From NCBI RefSeq assembly GCF_007750855.1, contig NZ_CP036291.1:3782001-3846000 (forward strand): a stretch of DNA of 64,000 nt, written 5' to 3'. Position numbers and translations under genes: made by a program. The DNA comes from Pirellulimonas nuda. Lineage in GTDB: Bacteria > Planctomycetota > Planctomycetia > Pirellulales > Lacipirellulaceae. The notes under the pieces are model-generated. The model was not told the origin of the DNA. It worked only from the letters and a program-made list of their open reading frames with translations, and searched no databases. Each line of letters starts with the position of its first letter. Positions within the stretch are counted from its first letter, which is position 1. Shown here piece by piece: positions 44,263-53,989 of this stretch.

Positions 44263-45103
44263 AGGCTCAGCCAAGTCGCAGCGGTGGACATCACCTCCCT
44301 CAGATCCGGCTCCGGCCAGGTGGCCGGACGCGGACCGGCCGCCGCGGGGGTCGTCCGGCAAGAATCCGCAGCGGTGGCGACGACCTCTGAGGAAAGGTTC
44401 TCGATTCGATCGCGAGGATACCGCCTCAGCAATGGCGGGTCAGAAAGGGCTGAGAGCGGCACGACGCGCGTCAAACCAAACCCGCGTCGGCACGACCCTT
44501 TGGCGCTGGCACGCCAACAGGGTGATGACCATCGGAAGGGAGGTGAGACGTACTTTTGGTGGATGGCCGAGGATCCCAGAGAAGATGGCCTCGGCTAGTT
44601 GTCCGAAGGATCCAGCCGTTTCACCCGGCGTGTCCGCACTCAAGCCGCGGCCCCTGTTCCAGGCTGGCCGACCGCGCCGGCCCCCCTGCCCCAGCGGGCC
44701 CCGCCCTGCCCCGCCTTGCGATCCAACCACGCACGCCAAGCCGCGGCGCCGCCTCCCTGTTTCGTCCGACCCATGGGTGCGGCCCCACCCCCGTCGGCCC
44801 GCGGCCGCGTCCCCCGGCGGCCGAAGCGAATCGGCCGGGCCCTGGGACGAGCGGCTGGGGCACTTGACAAAACGCTTTCTTTTTCTGCACCCCCCCGGTA
44901 GAATCGAGGCAGCCGCGTCAACGGCGGCCGCTTTCTGCAGCGGTCGAGTCCGAAAGGGCAATGGAATGTCGCGCGGCCCGGAACGTCGTTCGGAGCGGCC
45001 CGCTGGTTCCTAGAGCCGGGCGCGGTCGCCCCGCTTCGGATCGCGGAGCACGGAAGTGGCCCCCCGATCCCCTACCACGGATCCCCTGCCAGGAAGGCCA
45101 CGC
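44263..45103. other. Region without a convincing gene
   Basis: It begins with dispersed repeat copy B, then very GC-rich text with only low-complexity frames. Near 44865 there is a -35-like TTGACA, and near 44900 a -10-like TAGAAT, but their spacing (about 29 bases) is too long for a standard sigma-70 promoter; it may still drive the following hypothetical pair. Confidence 0.4.
44269..44327. repeat. Dispersed repeat, copy B
   Basis: Shares AAGTCGCAGCGGTGGACATC and GGCTCCGGCC with copy A at 5483-5541. It directly abuts the truncated IS5-family remnant. Confidence 0.55.
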
Positions 45104-45400
45104 ATGGGTTGGAAAACCCGCGGAAACCGCCGCTATTTTCAGCAAAACGTCCGCGTCGACGGCAAGCCCCGCACCCTCTATTGGGGCAGCGGCCCCGAGG
45201 CCCAGGCGGCCGCCGACGCGGCCGAAGCCCGCAAGCAAGAACGGGCCCGCCGCCAGGCCCTGGTCCGCGCCCTGCGGCAGATCGACGCCGACCTCCAGCA
45301 GGCCGACAACGCCGCCCGGCCCCAGATCGAGGCGGCCGCGACCGCCGCCGGATTCCACTACCAGAACCGCCGTTGGAGCAAGAAACGCAGTGTCCAGTAA
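45104..45400 (+). CDS. Small planctomycete-type hypothetical protein
   Basis: A 98-residue protein from ATG 45104 (GGAAGG upstream). It begins MGWKTRGNRRYFQQNVRVDG and RTLYWGSGPEAQAAADAAEA, then a charged coiled-coil helix, and ends AAGFHYQNRRWSKKR. Proteins with this MGWKTR...RYYY layout are common in planctomycete genomes with no known role. It overlaps the next gene by 11 bases, so the two form a unit. The basic termini could bind nucleic acid. Confidence 0.65.
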   Translation: MGWKTRGNRRYFQQNVRVDGKPRTLYWGSGPEAQAAADAAEARKQERARRQALVRALRQIDADLQQADNAARPQIEAAATAAGFHYQNRRWSKKRSVQ

Positions 45401-47030
45401 CCCCCATCCCGAAGAACCGGCGCCGGCCGAGCCCCCGCGGCCCCCCCAAGGGGCCGACGCCGCCGGCGCCGTAGAAGCCATGGTCCAAGCCGCGCTCTGC
45501 CCGAGCGCCCCAACGGGCGCGGCGCCCGAGCCGGCCCCCGCCGGCGGACCGCCAGCGGCGTCGCCCCCCCAGGCCGCCGCGGAGGCCCCCCTCGATGACG
45601 CCGCCGGCGCCGCCATCGATTCGGACCTCCGGGCCGCGGTCGCGGCGGCGAAGGCGCCCTATGAGGCGCCGATCGAAGCGGCGCAGGCAGAAGTAGAACG
45701 GCTCGGCGCCGCGCTTGCCGCCGGGCTCGCGAGGACGAACGAGCAGCGCTCCACGACCAGGGACGCCCCGGCCGCGCCCACCGCGGCGGGCGCCTCCGCC
45801 GGCGCCTCGGCCGACGCCGCCCCGACGTCCGAGGCCGACGGCGCCCTCTACGACGACGGCGACCACGGGGGCGAGGCGTACGAGTGCGAGGCGGAGTATG
45901 ACCCGTTGACGTTCGAGGAATACATCGAGTCCACCGAGGACGGCGAGCCGGACTGCTGGCCGTACGACGAGGCCAAAGCCCACTGGAAGTGGCTCGGCCC
46001 GGGGTGGGGGAAGTTCCCCCGCAACGGCCCGGCCAAGGCCGAGTGGTGGGGGGTGTACGGCCTGCTTTCGCGCACCAAGCAGCGCCTCCAAGAAGCGAAC
46101 GAGGAGCGGGCGAGGCTCGAGTACCAGCGGGAGTGGGCCGCCGAACGCGCCGCCGACACGACGCCGCGTGACGCCCGGGGGCGCCGGCTCACGCAGGACC
46201 CGCACCTGCTGCACGAGCGGGAGCTGATCGACGCCGCCGAACGTGCGTCGGTCGGACACTCAGAGCTGCACGCCGCCGTCATGCGTCGCATGGGGGGGTG
46301 CCCGGACGGGGTCCGCGAACAGGCAGCGGCGGAATGGCGGGCCCGCATGGACCCAACCCGTCAGCGGACCGTCGCGGAGCTGGATGAGTCAGACGAGCTG
46401 ATGATGATCTGCGGCGCCATCGACGGCGACGACCCCGGGGCGCTCGAACGGCTTGCGGCGTACCTCCGCCGCTACCCGCGGCTGCGACCGACGCAGCTCG
46501 CCCCCGAGGCGCCCCGCACCAATCGCCGCGGCTGCTCAAGCCTTACCGAGGCGCTCGACTTGGCGGCCCGGATGCTCCACGAGGAGGAGCAGGACGAGTC
46601 CACCGACGCGACCGACCACCGCTGCCTCGCGGGCCTGCTGCCCCCCGGCGCCGGGGTCGCCCTCCAGCTGGCGGCGGAGGCCGTGCTCAAGACCCAGCGG
46701 GCCGTGCGCGATGCCGAGTTCGGCCTGGAGGGCGACGACTGGAAGAGCCCGACGGTCCAGAAGTGCATCGATAGCCTTAGCCGCCGGGCGTCGGGGGCGC
46801 TGCGGGACTACGAGGCCGCGATGCGGATCGACGCCGTGCAGCGGACGACCTGGCCCAAGCTCGGCCCCGCTGCCCCGACGGCGGCTGCCGTGGCCCCCCT
46901 GTACCCGCTGCGTCGCGACGCCCCGGCGGCTGCCCCGGCGGCCCGACCGGCCGAGCGGCCGGCGGCCCAACCCGCCGCGCCGTTTGCGTCGTTTGCCGAC
47001 CTGTTCGCCAACGTCGGCCAACAGGACTAA
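45390..47030 (+). CDS. Large hypothetical protein, partner of the MGWKTR protein
   Basis: A 546-residue protein from GTG 45390, inside the end of the upstream gene. It has a long Ala/Pro-rich N-terminal tail, an acidic segment (EAEYDPLTFEEYIESTEDGE), a tryptophan-rich motif (KAHWKWLGPGWGKFPRNGPA), helical charged regions (QRLQEANEERARLEYQREWA), MICGAIDGDDPGALERLAAY, and an Ala/Pro-rich end. No catalytic motif is recognised. Layout suggests a disordered-flanked scaffold. Codon use and GC look like the rest of the genome. Confidence 0.65.
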   Translation: MSSNPHPEEPAPAEPPRPPQGADAAGAVEAMVQAALCPSAPTGAAPEPAPAGGPPAASPPQAAAEAPLDDAAGAAIDSDLRAAVAAAKAPYEAPIEAAQAEVERLGAALAAGLARTNEQRSTTRDAPAAPTAAGASAGASADAAPTSEADGALYDDGDHGGEAYECEAEYDPLTFEEYIESTEDGEPDCWPYDEAKAHWKWLGPGWGKFPRNGPAKAEWWGVYGLLSRTKQRLQEANEERARLEYQREWAAERAADTTPRDARGRRLTQDPHLLHERELIDAAERASVGHSELHAAVMRRMGGCPDGVREQAAAEWRARMDPTRQRTVAELDESDELMMICGAIDGDDPGALERLAAYLRRYPRLRPTQLAPEAPRTNRRGCSSLTEALDLAARMLHEEEQDESTDATDHRCLAGLLPPGAGVALQLAAEAVLKTQRAVRDAEFGLEGDDWKSPTVQKCIDSLSRRASGALRDYEAAMRIDAVQRTTWPKLGPAAPTAAAVAPLYPLRRDAPAAAPAARPAERPAAQPAAPFASFADLFANVGQQD

Positions 47031-47301
47031 CGCGTGGCGGGTCTTCCCGCTCGCCAGCTGTTTGACAACCCAATTCGGCGCCCCGGCGGTCAGAGCGTAA
47101 GCGGCCGCGCCGGGGCAGGCATGCGTCGCCCCGATCCGCCCGGCCGGCGGCCCCGGGAACGCACAAAGCATGGCGCGGGGGTGCGCAGCCGCCGCCAACG
47201 CGCGCAAACCCACGCGCGGGGGTGCGCAGCCGGCGGCGACGCCCAGCACCATGCGCTCCCGTTTCGTCATGGAGCGTCCTCAAGCGCTCTTCAAGCGCCA
47301 T

Positions 47302-47665
47302 CTAGAATCCCAATCCCGCGGTGGATCTGTACGATCTCCCCATGGTGGGGAGGAGCGCACGGCAGAGATCCGTCGCGCGAGCCGGCCGTGTGCGGACGAT
47401 GCCTCGGCCGCGGTGGCGAGCTGCGACTTGCGAACCAGCCCGCGGTCGATCGCCTGCTCGCCTGCTCGCCTGCTCGCCTGCTCGACGGCTCGCGCTAGGC
47501 GCTCCTCGGCGATCGTGCCGTCGGCGGCGGCATCCATGAGCGCGCGGAGCGGCGTGGTGACGGAGAGCCCTTGGCGCCCCTCGACTTCGGTTGATCGAAG
47601 ATTGCCGCGATGGAGCACGCCCCCCTTGCCCGTCGTTGTGCGAAACGTCACCGGGCCGGTGAGAT
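47302..47665 (-). pseudogene. AbiEi-like antitoxin fragment
   Basis: The C-terminal part of a type IV toxin-antitoxin antitoxin/regulator: VTFRTTTGKGGVLHRGNLRS, GRQGLSVTTPLRALMDAAAD and EERLARAVEQ, with a later RGLVRKSQLATA. The N-terminal winged-helix part is missing where IS630 sequence begins. A tandem CGCCTGCTCGC repeat (about 47456-47486) has expanded the helix (EQASRRAGEQA). No AbiEii toxin is seen. Confidence 0.5.
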
Positions 47666-48161
47666 GCGTGGCCCGAGCGCCTCGACAAGATCGCCGCGGA
47701 GCACCCAGGCAAGCGGCTGCGGGTCTACTTCCAGGACGAGTCGCGGTTCGGCCAGCAGGGGACCAACACCAACGTCTGGGCCGAGAAGGGCCCGCGGCCA
47801 ACGGCGGTGCGTCAGACCCAGTACAAGTACCTGAGGGGCATCGGCGCCGTGTGCCCGCAGCGTTTACTGGAGCTCGGCAAGACACGCCGGGGGGCTCCTC
47901 AGCCCGCAGCTGAACCCGCAAATCATCCATTCGTTCTTGGAGCTGCTCGCCAAGACCCTTCCCGAGGGAGGGCGCGCCGTGATGATCTGGGACGGCGCTG
48001 CCGAAACTAGACCCACGGGCGCCCAGCGGACGCCGTTGCGTGTGCCGGAGAACGTGACGCTGGTGAGGCTGCCCCCCTACTGCCCCGAGCTCAACCCGAC
48101 CCAGAACCTCTGGCGCCACCTCAAGAGTCGCTTCTGGAACAACCGCGCCTACGCCGATTAG
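47665..48161 (+). pseudogene. IS630-family transposase fragment (second subgroup)
   Basis: Catalytic half of an IS630 transposase of a different subgroup from the two copies above: RLRVYFQDESRFGQQGTNTN with the first Asp, WAEKGPRPTAVRQTQYKYL, then a frameshift near 47860-47900, and LAKTLPEGGRAVMIWDGAAE with the second Asp, RLPPYCPELNPTQNLWRHLK with the Glu. The N-terminal half is absent. Confidence 0.85.
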
Positions 48162-48187
48162 GACGCCCTCGCGACGCCGCGTCGCGG

Positions 48188-48994
48188 GTGCTGGCGTTCC
48201 AAGAGCGGGTCGCCGAGATGTATGAGGGCGAGAGTCCTTTGATGCAGACGGCGCTCGAACACGTGCTCGCCGCGGAGGCGGCCCACGCCGAGACGTCCGC
48301 GTTGCTCGCCGACGCCGAACTCCCGATCCACGAAAAGCTCAGGCGCCAACTCGACAGCAACCGCAACACGACCGAGGCGCTGAAGCAGCTCAACTTGATG
48401 TCGAGGATCGAGCAGCGCCGCTGCGAGGCCCAGCAGCGACAAGTTCGGCTCAACAGACGTGGGCGCCTGCCCACGTGGACGAACCGGCGGCGCCCCCGCC
48501 GGCGAGCCGCCCCTCGCACCAAACCCGAAATGACAATCCGCCAACCTGTCGGGCAACGCCCCACGCCGGCTCCCGACCCACAAGAAATGACAATCCGCGC
48601 ATCTGTCGGGCAACGCCGGCCACGCCGGCGCCCGGCGCAGCGCGGCGGGCTCGACGTGACCGGCTGGCTGGCATGGTTCGTCGGTTGCCTGGACCGCACG
48701 CTCGGCAGCAGCGACGAGCGTCTGGCAGGCGTGCTGCACAAGGCCCGCCTCTGGCGGCGGCTGCAAGCCCGGCCGGTCAACCAGCGCCAACGCGCCGTCG
48801 TCAACCGGATGCTCGACGGCTTCGAAGGTTTCTTGAGCACCTCGCAGTACACCAGGCTCGCCGGGTGCTCGGCCGATACGGCGCTGCGCGACATCCGCGG
48901 GCTGCTCGGGCGGGGCGTTCTGGTCCAGAAGCCCGGCCGCGCCCGCAGCGCCAGCTACCGCCTGGCGCCGCCCGACAACGTCGGTGACGCGTAG
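48188..48994 (+). pseudogene. Chimeric ORF: unknown helical N-part joined to Fic-protein C-terminus
   Basis: Residues 1-95 (QERVAEMYEGESPLMQTALE and onward) are helical and unrecognised. Residues ~155-268 match the C-terminal part of Fic/DOC proteins: DVTGWLAWFVGCLDRTLG, NQRQRAVVNRMLDGFEGFLS and the winged helix TRLAGCSADTALRDIRGLLG. The Fic catalytic motif (HPFxxGNGR) is absent. The join is a low-complexity segment with two copies of a 34-bp repeat. Either a deletion-fusion product or two adjacent remnants read as one. Confidence 0.55.
48527..48617. repeat. Two direct repeats, 57 bp apart
   Basis: GAAATGACAATCCGC followed after a few bases by CTGTCGGGCAACGCC occurs at 48527-48560 and again at 48584-48617. 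It lies in the join between the two halves of the chimeric ORF. Confidence 0.8.
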
Positions 48995-49333
48995 GTTGGC
49001 GGCCAAGAATCCCGCCCGGGCGAACCAGGGCCCACAACGCATCGGCTGCGCGGCGCGGTCTACCGTGGACACATCGTCGAGGGAGTGTGATCGCCCGAAG
49101 CCGGTGGCGCGACTCGCGGTCAGCTCCCAGCAGGACGGTGATGCGCCGTCCCCTCTCGAGCGTGGAGGGCGTGCATGGGCCGCGGGCGAAACCCGGCCCT
49201 TTTCCGCCGGCCCCAGCAGACCCGCGGCGGCCTGCCCGCCACCCTGGACGCTCGCACGCCTCGGGCGACTGCCAAACCCCTCGCAACGAGCCCGAAGGCG
49301 TCGTCAGGCGCCGTTCACCCAGGCCGCGGCCCG
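48995..49333. other. Intergenic region without a clear gene
   Basis: GC-rich sequence; frames on both strands lack recognisable features. It separates the plus-strand debris from the convergent minus-strand lipoprotein gene. Confidence 0.4.
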
Positions 49334-49744
49334 CTAGCTCTCGAGGTCGAAGTGCGCCTCGGGGGCGCCCGTTGGCGGGACTTCGAACTCCAAGGCGCCG
49401 TTGGCGTACTTCTTCGGCACCCGTTCCGGAGGCGTAGGCGTGAACTCGTTCACGACGCCCGTTTGAACGGCGGTGCTGATCGAGACCCGGTACTTACCGG
49501 GGGGAACCCCCTGGGCCCGGCCGCCGGCCTCACTCAGCTCGTACCCGCCCTGCGCATCGGTCATGCCGATAAAGGCGCGGCGGCCCTCCCCCTCCAGCGG
49601 GTAGAAGACCACCTGGGCTTCGGCCAGCGGCTTCCCATCCAATTGGACCCGGCCGGCGGCCTGAACAAGCTGCTCGCCCCCGCGGCACCCAACCAAGTGC
49701 GACACGGCGACCACGGCAACCACAACCACGGCGCCAGCCCTCAT
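49334..49744 (-). CDS. Lipoprotein with carboxypeptidase-regulatory-like domain
   Basis: A 136-residue protein from MRAGAVVVVAVVAVSHLVGC; the lipobox LVGC predicts a lipid anchor. The mature domain (VQAAGRVQLDGKPLAEAQVV, GMTDAQGGYELSEAGG, GVPPGKYRVSIST) is the small beta-sandwich common in planctomycete lipoproteins that sit beside DUF1559 genes, as here (62 bases downstream of one). Likely periplasmic or surface; function unknown. Confidence 0.82.
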   Translation of the reverse strand: MRAGAVVVVAVVAVSHLVGCRGGEQLVQAAGRVQLDGKPLAEAQVVFYPLEGEGRRAFIGMTDAQGGYELSEAGGRAQGVPPGKYRVSISTAVQTGVVNEFTPTPPERVPKKYANGALEFEVPPTGAPEAHFDLES

Positions 49745-49805
49745 CTTTCTACCTTCGACTGCCAGTGAGTTGCCCAACGATCCGACGTCAACCCTCGCGG
49801 CGGAG

Positions 49806-50882
49806 TTAGCCGCGTCCGCCGGTACTAACCTGGTCGGCGAGGTTCTCGCCGTCTTCGCCGGCGATGCTCCCCAGACATGAAAAGACGTGCAGGTCCATAT
49901 CGAAACCCAGGAAGTCCACGGAACCGTCGCACATCGCCCCGTTCATGCCGGCCGGATGGAACGAGTACCAAGCCGACATGCAGGCGCGGCGAGACCTTCC
50001 CGAGATCGGAGTGAACTGCGCTTGGCTATTGTTCTCTTCGCCGAACGCCACGCACGCCTGATAGTCGCCCACCAGGGTGCGCGGCTGCGCGGTTGGCTGG
50101 CCGAGCAGGTAATTGCCCCATGTGTAGGCCCACAGCGGACGCCGCGGCTCGTACTCGTTCGCTGCCTCGGCGACCAGCAGGGTATGACTCAAGCCATCCA
50201 CGATGTTCTTGAACTTCTCGCGGCGGAGCGAGTTGCTGTTGTCTAGGGCGACCGCGTGGAGCGGGCCACGCCACCCCCAGATGCAGCCCGTGCCCTTGGG
50301 GCGGGTCCGTTCGGGCAGGTTCTCCATGAGGTACCAGGTCACAAACCCGTCGCCGCGTCCCGCGTTCCCCTTGTAGGACGCGGTCATAAACTGGATGTTC
50401 GTGCCGACGCCGCTCTCGGGGGTCTGCAACGCCATCGGCATGTCCGACGGGCAGGTGTACAGCGGCACGGGGGTCTCCCGGAAACGCTTGGCGCCCGGGT
50501 CGGTCGTGCTCGTTATCTTGACATCCGGGTCGTACAGGGAAGAGAGCACCGCGTCCTCCGAGAAGGGCATAATCTCGCGTGTCCATCCCGTGAAGTAGTC
50601 GGCCGATCCGATGTTGTTGCCGATGCTCATCACGTTGCCGGCCGGCAGGCCCCCCTTGGTGTCGTGATGGTTGTGCAGCGCGAGCGCCATTTGCTTGAGG
50701 TTGTTGGTGCACTGACTCCGCCGGGCTGCTTCCCGGGCCGCCTGAACGGCCGGCAGGAGCAGGGCCACCAGTATGCCGATGATGGCGATCACCACCAGCA
50801 GCTCCACCAACGTGAAGCCGGACCGACGCGGTGGCTGCTTGATCGACTCAACGGGTCGGCGCGAAACTCTTGAGCTGACCAT
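49806..50882 (-). CDS. DUF1559 protein with pilin-like N-terminus
   Basis: A 358-residue DUF1559 protein with the prepilin motif [20 protein letters not shown] and [20 protein letters not shown]. The body has [43 protein letters not shown] and the family end [23 protein letters not shown] 50882 is chosen as the last start before the pilin segment. Its partner is the lipoprotein gene downstream, a common pair in this phylum. Confidence 0.92.
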   Translation of the reverse strand: MVSSRVSRRPVESIKQPPRRSGFTLVELLVVIAIIGILVALLLPAVQAAREAARRSQCTNNLKQMALALHNHHDTKGGLPAGNVMSIGNNIGSADYFTGWTREIMPFSEDAVLSSLYDPDVKITSTTDPGAKRFRETPVPLYTCPSDMPMALQTPESGVGTNIQFMTASYKGNAGRGDGFVTWYLMENLPERTRPKGTGCIWGWRGPLHAVALDNSNSLRREKFKNIVDGLSHTLLVAEAANEYEPRRPLWAYTWGNYLLGQPTAQPRTLVGDYQACVAFGEENNSQAQFTPISGRSRRACMSAWYSFHPAGMNGAMCDGSVDFLGFDMDLHVFSCLGSIAGEDGENLADQVSTGGRG

Positions 50883-51882
50883 AGTCCTCGATTCCCTGTG
50901 GTTGCCGGGCGAAACATGCACTGCGGCGGGTTTATCTTCTTCAGCCGCCAACCCTGTCCTGCACCGAAGCCTGTGCTGCTCTCAAGCCTGTGCTGCTTTC
51001 AAGCCTGGGAGTCCGGACCGATCGATCGAGTCAGACTCTCCCTCCCCCCAACCCGCGTCGATCGTCGTCCATTCGTTGTGTGGGTTGCGGCATGGCGCCG
51101 TTGCGCCACCCGATACCGGTCGCGGAGCCCCCCCTCGCTCCGCCTGAGCTGGGCTCGCCAACGGCCAAGGCGTGTCTTGAAGAAGGCGCACGGCCCCAAC
51201 CCCCGAAAAGACGACAAGATCCGCTACCTCGTGGCGCCAGCTCAGCTTCGCGCTTTGCGGAGTACGCCCATCAAACACGACAAGTGGCCGTCGCTCAACG
51301 TCTTCGCTTGCAAAGTCACGTCGTTCCGTTGCAAGCTCGGGCCGAAAAGCAGCGGCGATCCCGCAGAACCCTACGCCCCCCGTCCCCGCGGGAATACCTC
51401 TGCGATCGTGCAGGAAATCACCCGGGTCCACTCCGGCGGAAGCGTTCAGCCCTTTCTACTCGAACGGGCGGCACGCCGTCCGTCAACTCTTTGCCGACCA
51501 GACCGACGCAAACCGCTCGACGCACGGCGTCTTGGCAGCCCGCCCCAGAACGCTGCCGCGTCTGGAACCCATTGCCGCGGATGACTCTAAGGTCGCCGCG
51601 GATCGTCTTGCCAATGGCTTAGCCGATTGGTCTTACCCCCCCAGAACGTGAGCCATCCTGAATGCGAGAAACCGCCCGCCGGCTTCCGGCGGCGTCCATG
51701 AACGCGTCGCGCGGCCGGCAACCCCGCCGCGGCGATTGCTTTCGCTACGGCCCGACTGCCTCGTGAGGCTTCTCGGCGTAGGGGGAGACTGCTACTTTGG
51801 CCCTGTAGCGCGGCCCGGCCGTCAGCGTCTGGGCCGGCCGCTCGCCCTAGTCGCGTCCCAAGGCAGCACGAGGGGGATGGGG
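50883..51882. other. One-kilobase region without a convincing gene
   Basis: Contains three tandem 17-bp-period repeats (50966-51008). Frames on the plus strand (about 51186-51600) are long but lack recognisable motifs or a ribosome-binding site. It should hold promoters of the divergent DUF1559 gene and the ST7-like gene. Confidence 0.4.
50966..51008. repeat. Tandem 17-bp repeats
   Basis: AAGCCTGTGCTGCTCTC, AAGCCTGTGCTGCTTTC, then a partial AAGCCTGGG, directly upstream of the minus-strand DUF1559 gene. Confidence 0.8.
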
Positions 51883-53859
51883 ATGGACGGTCAAACGCTC
51901 GAGGCGTTCCTCGCGCTCCCGGTGCACCCCCGCGAAACCTGGCAGGGGGGCGTCGCTCGTCTGGCGGACTGGTTGGACGCCCCCCCCGAGGAGGCGCCCG
52001 GCCAGATGGGGCTGATCGTGTGGCAGAGCGTGCCGAGCGGGCTGGTGCACGCCAAGCCGATCCTGCCCGACGCCGACGGCGGCTTGGAAGAGTTCTTTGA
52101 GACGATGCTGGAACTCTCCGACGTGTACAAGCCCCCCTGCCGGCCGGCGCGGATCGAGTGCAACGACCCGTCGCTCGCGGAAGAACTAAGTCGGCGCTTA
52201 GACGGGTCGGGGACCGCCGTGCGCTGCCTCGCCACGATGGGGGAGTGGAACGCGGTCGTCCGGGAGATGGCCGATCACCTGCGGTCGTCCCTCCCCCCGT
52301 CGCCGCCGTCGTTGCCGTCGCTCAGGGAGGCGGGATGCAGCGACGAGCAGGTCCGCGAGTTCGCCGCCTCGGCGGCCGAGTTCTACCGGGCCGCGCCGTG
52401 GCGCCTGCTAGACGACACCGACCTGATCCAGATCGAGACCCCCAAGCCGCCGCGGCTGATGAAACAGGCCGTGGTGCTGGGCGCCGCGGCGCAGAGCTAC
52501 GGCCTGGGCCTCTACCGGGATGAGGAGGACCACTACGCGTTGATGGCGCAGCGGACCGACCCGCGGCGGATGAGCCTGTTCAGCATGCTCTACGAGAGCC
52601 CGGCCGACGTGGCGTCCGCGGACCCCGCGCTGTGGCAAGAGCTGGGACTCACGCCGGAGACGGGCGAGGCGTTTCCCGACGCCGTCTTCTTCGCGCCGGA
52701 CGGGATGCGCCGGCCGACGCCTCGTGAGGTCGACTGCTTGACGATCGTGCTCCGGGGGATCGCCCAGACGTCCGAAGAAGAGCTGGACGCCGGCCGTTGG
52801 ACGAAGTGGGTGCGTGTCTCCGGCAAACGCCGGAAGTGCGTGCTCTCGATCCCCAACCTGCTCAACCCTCCCGACCGCGCCGAATGGCTGCGGCGCGGCA
52901 AGACCCCCGACCGGCGCAGCCACGAGATCCACTTCCGGCAGGTGCAAGAGTTCATCGAATCGGTCGGTCAAGGGATGGACGTCGACGCGTTGAACGCCGC
53001 GATCCATGCGCAGTTCAGTGGCCGCAGACCGGACGACTACGTGCTGCCCCGCAACACGCCCGCGGAGCGCGCAGAGGCCCTCTACCAAGACGCCCTGGGG
53101 AGCTTTGGCAGGCGGCGCGTGCTGTTGGCCCGCGAGGCGTTTGCCGAAGACCCGAGCCACGTCGAGGCCGGCATCCTCATCGCCGAGTCGACGTGGGGGG
53201 TCGAGGAGCGGATCGAGCGGTTCCGGCTGGCCAAACAGGCCGCGGCCGATGCGCTGGGCGGCGCCATGCAGGAGCTGGCGGGCCGGTTCTGGGGCTTCCA
53301 CGAGACGCGGCCCTACATGCGGTCCTGCCAGGGCCTGGCCGAGGCCTTCGCGGACGCGGGGCGGCCGGACGAAGCCATCGCCCAGCACCGCGAGATGCTC
53401 CGGCTCAACCCCGACGACAACCAGGGCGTGCGCTACGCGGTTGTCCCGCTCCTGCTCGGACTGGGGCGGGACGCCGAGGCCTCCGAGGTGCTCGACCAGT
53501 ACCCCGAAGAATCGGCCCTGTGGTTGCACTCGCGGGCGCTGGTTGAGTTCCGCCGCAGCGGAGGGTCCGCGCGGGCGAGCAAGGCGATCCGGGCGGCGTT
53601 CAAGAGCAACGCGCACCTCAAGCAGTTGCTGGAGTTGGAGCAACCGCCGCTCTTTCCAGATTCATACGCCCCCGGCAGCCCCGAAGAGGCGGCCGTCTGC
53701 ATCGAGCAGCTGCGGGGCGTTTGGGAGGATACCCGGGGGTTCCCGGAATGGATGGCCAAGGAGTATTACGCGTGGGAACGTGACCGGGCCGATCTCAAAC
53801 GCGGGCAGAAGCGCCGCGTCAAGAAGAAGGCCCAGCGCACGTGGCGGCTGAAGGAATAG
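51883..53859 (+). CDS. Large cytoplasmic protein with ST7-like TPR C-terminus
   Basis: A 658-residue protein; ATG 51883 is preceded by GAGGGGG, with an alternative ATG six bases earlier. No signal peptide. Residues ~150-330 (FYRAAPWRLLDDTDLIQIET, AAQSYGLGLYRDEEDHYALM) resemble the DUF6930/DUF7309-type domain I know from other bacteria. From ~residue 430 there is a TPR-type repeat region with RPYMRSCQGLAEAFADAGRP and LRLNPDDNQGVRYAVVPLLL, the ST7-like pattern. The C-terminus is basic (KRGQKRRVKKKAQRTWRLKE). Probably a protein-binding scaffold; function unknown. Confidence 0.7.
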   Translation: MDGQTLEAFLALPVHPRETWQGGVARLADWLDAPPEEAPGQMGLIVWQSVPSGLVHAKPILPDADGGLEEFFETMLELSDVYKPPCRPARIECNDPSLAEELSRRLDGSGTAVRCLATMGEWNAVVREMADHLRSSLPPSPPSLPSLREAGCSDEQVREFAASAAEFYRAAPWRLLDDTDLIQIETPKPPRLMKQAVVLGAAAQSYGLGLYRDEEDHYALMAQRTDPRRMSLFSMLYESPADVASADPALWQELGLTPETGEAFPDAVFFAPDGMRRPTPREVDCLTIVLRGIAQTSEEELDAGRWTKWVRVSGKRRKCVLSIPNLLNPPDRAEWLRRGKTPDRRSHEIHFRQVQEFIESVGQGMDVDALNAAIHAQFSGRRPDDYVLPRNTPAERAEALYQDALGSFGRRRVLLAREAFAEDPSHVEAGILIAESTWGVEERIERFRLAKQAAADALGGAMQELAGRFWGFHETRPYMRSCQGLAEAFADAGRPDEAIAQHREMLRLNPDDNQGVRYAVVPLLLGLGRDAEASEVLDQYPEESALWLHSRALVEFRRSGGSARASKAIRAAFKSNAHLKQLLELEQPPLFPDSYAPGSPEEAAVCIEQLRGVWEDTRGFPEWMAKEYYAWERDRADLKRGQKRRVKKKAQRTWRLKE

Positions 53860-53989
53860 GAGCCGTCACACGCCGGCCCATGCGCCGCAGACGACGGTTG
53901 GTCCGTCGACTTCTCTTCAAGGCCAGGGGAGGCGGCGCGTGCGTGGCGGTTTCACCGATGCTAGAGTCGGGTCGGCATGAAGGTCTCAG

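Noticed and set aside
44865..44910. TTGACA and TAGAAT as a sigma-70 promoter
   Set aside because: The boxes are about 29 bases apart, well outside the normal 16-19; kept only as a remark in the region entry.
48527..48617. Possible CRISPR repeats
   Set aside because: Only two units, no regular spacers beyond one interval, and no cas genes.
48158..49072. A 304-codon minus-strand frame
   Set aside because: Antisense to the Fic-like winged-helix region; low-complexity Ala/Arg/Pro text without motifs.
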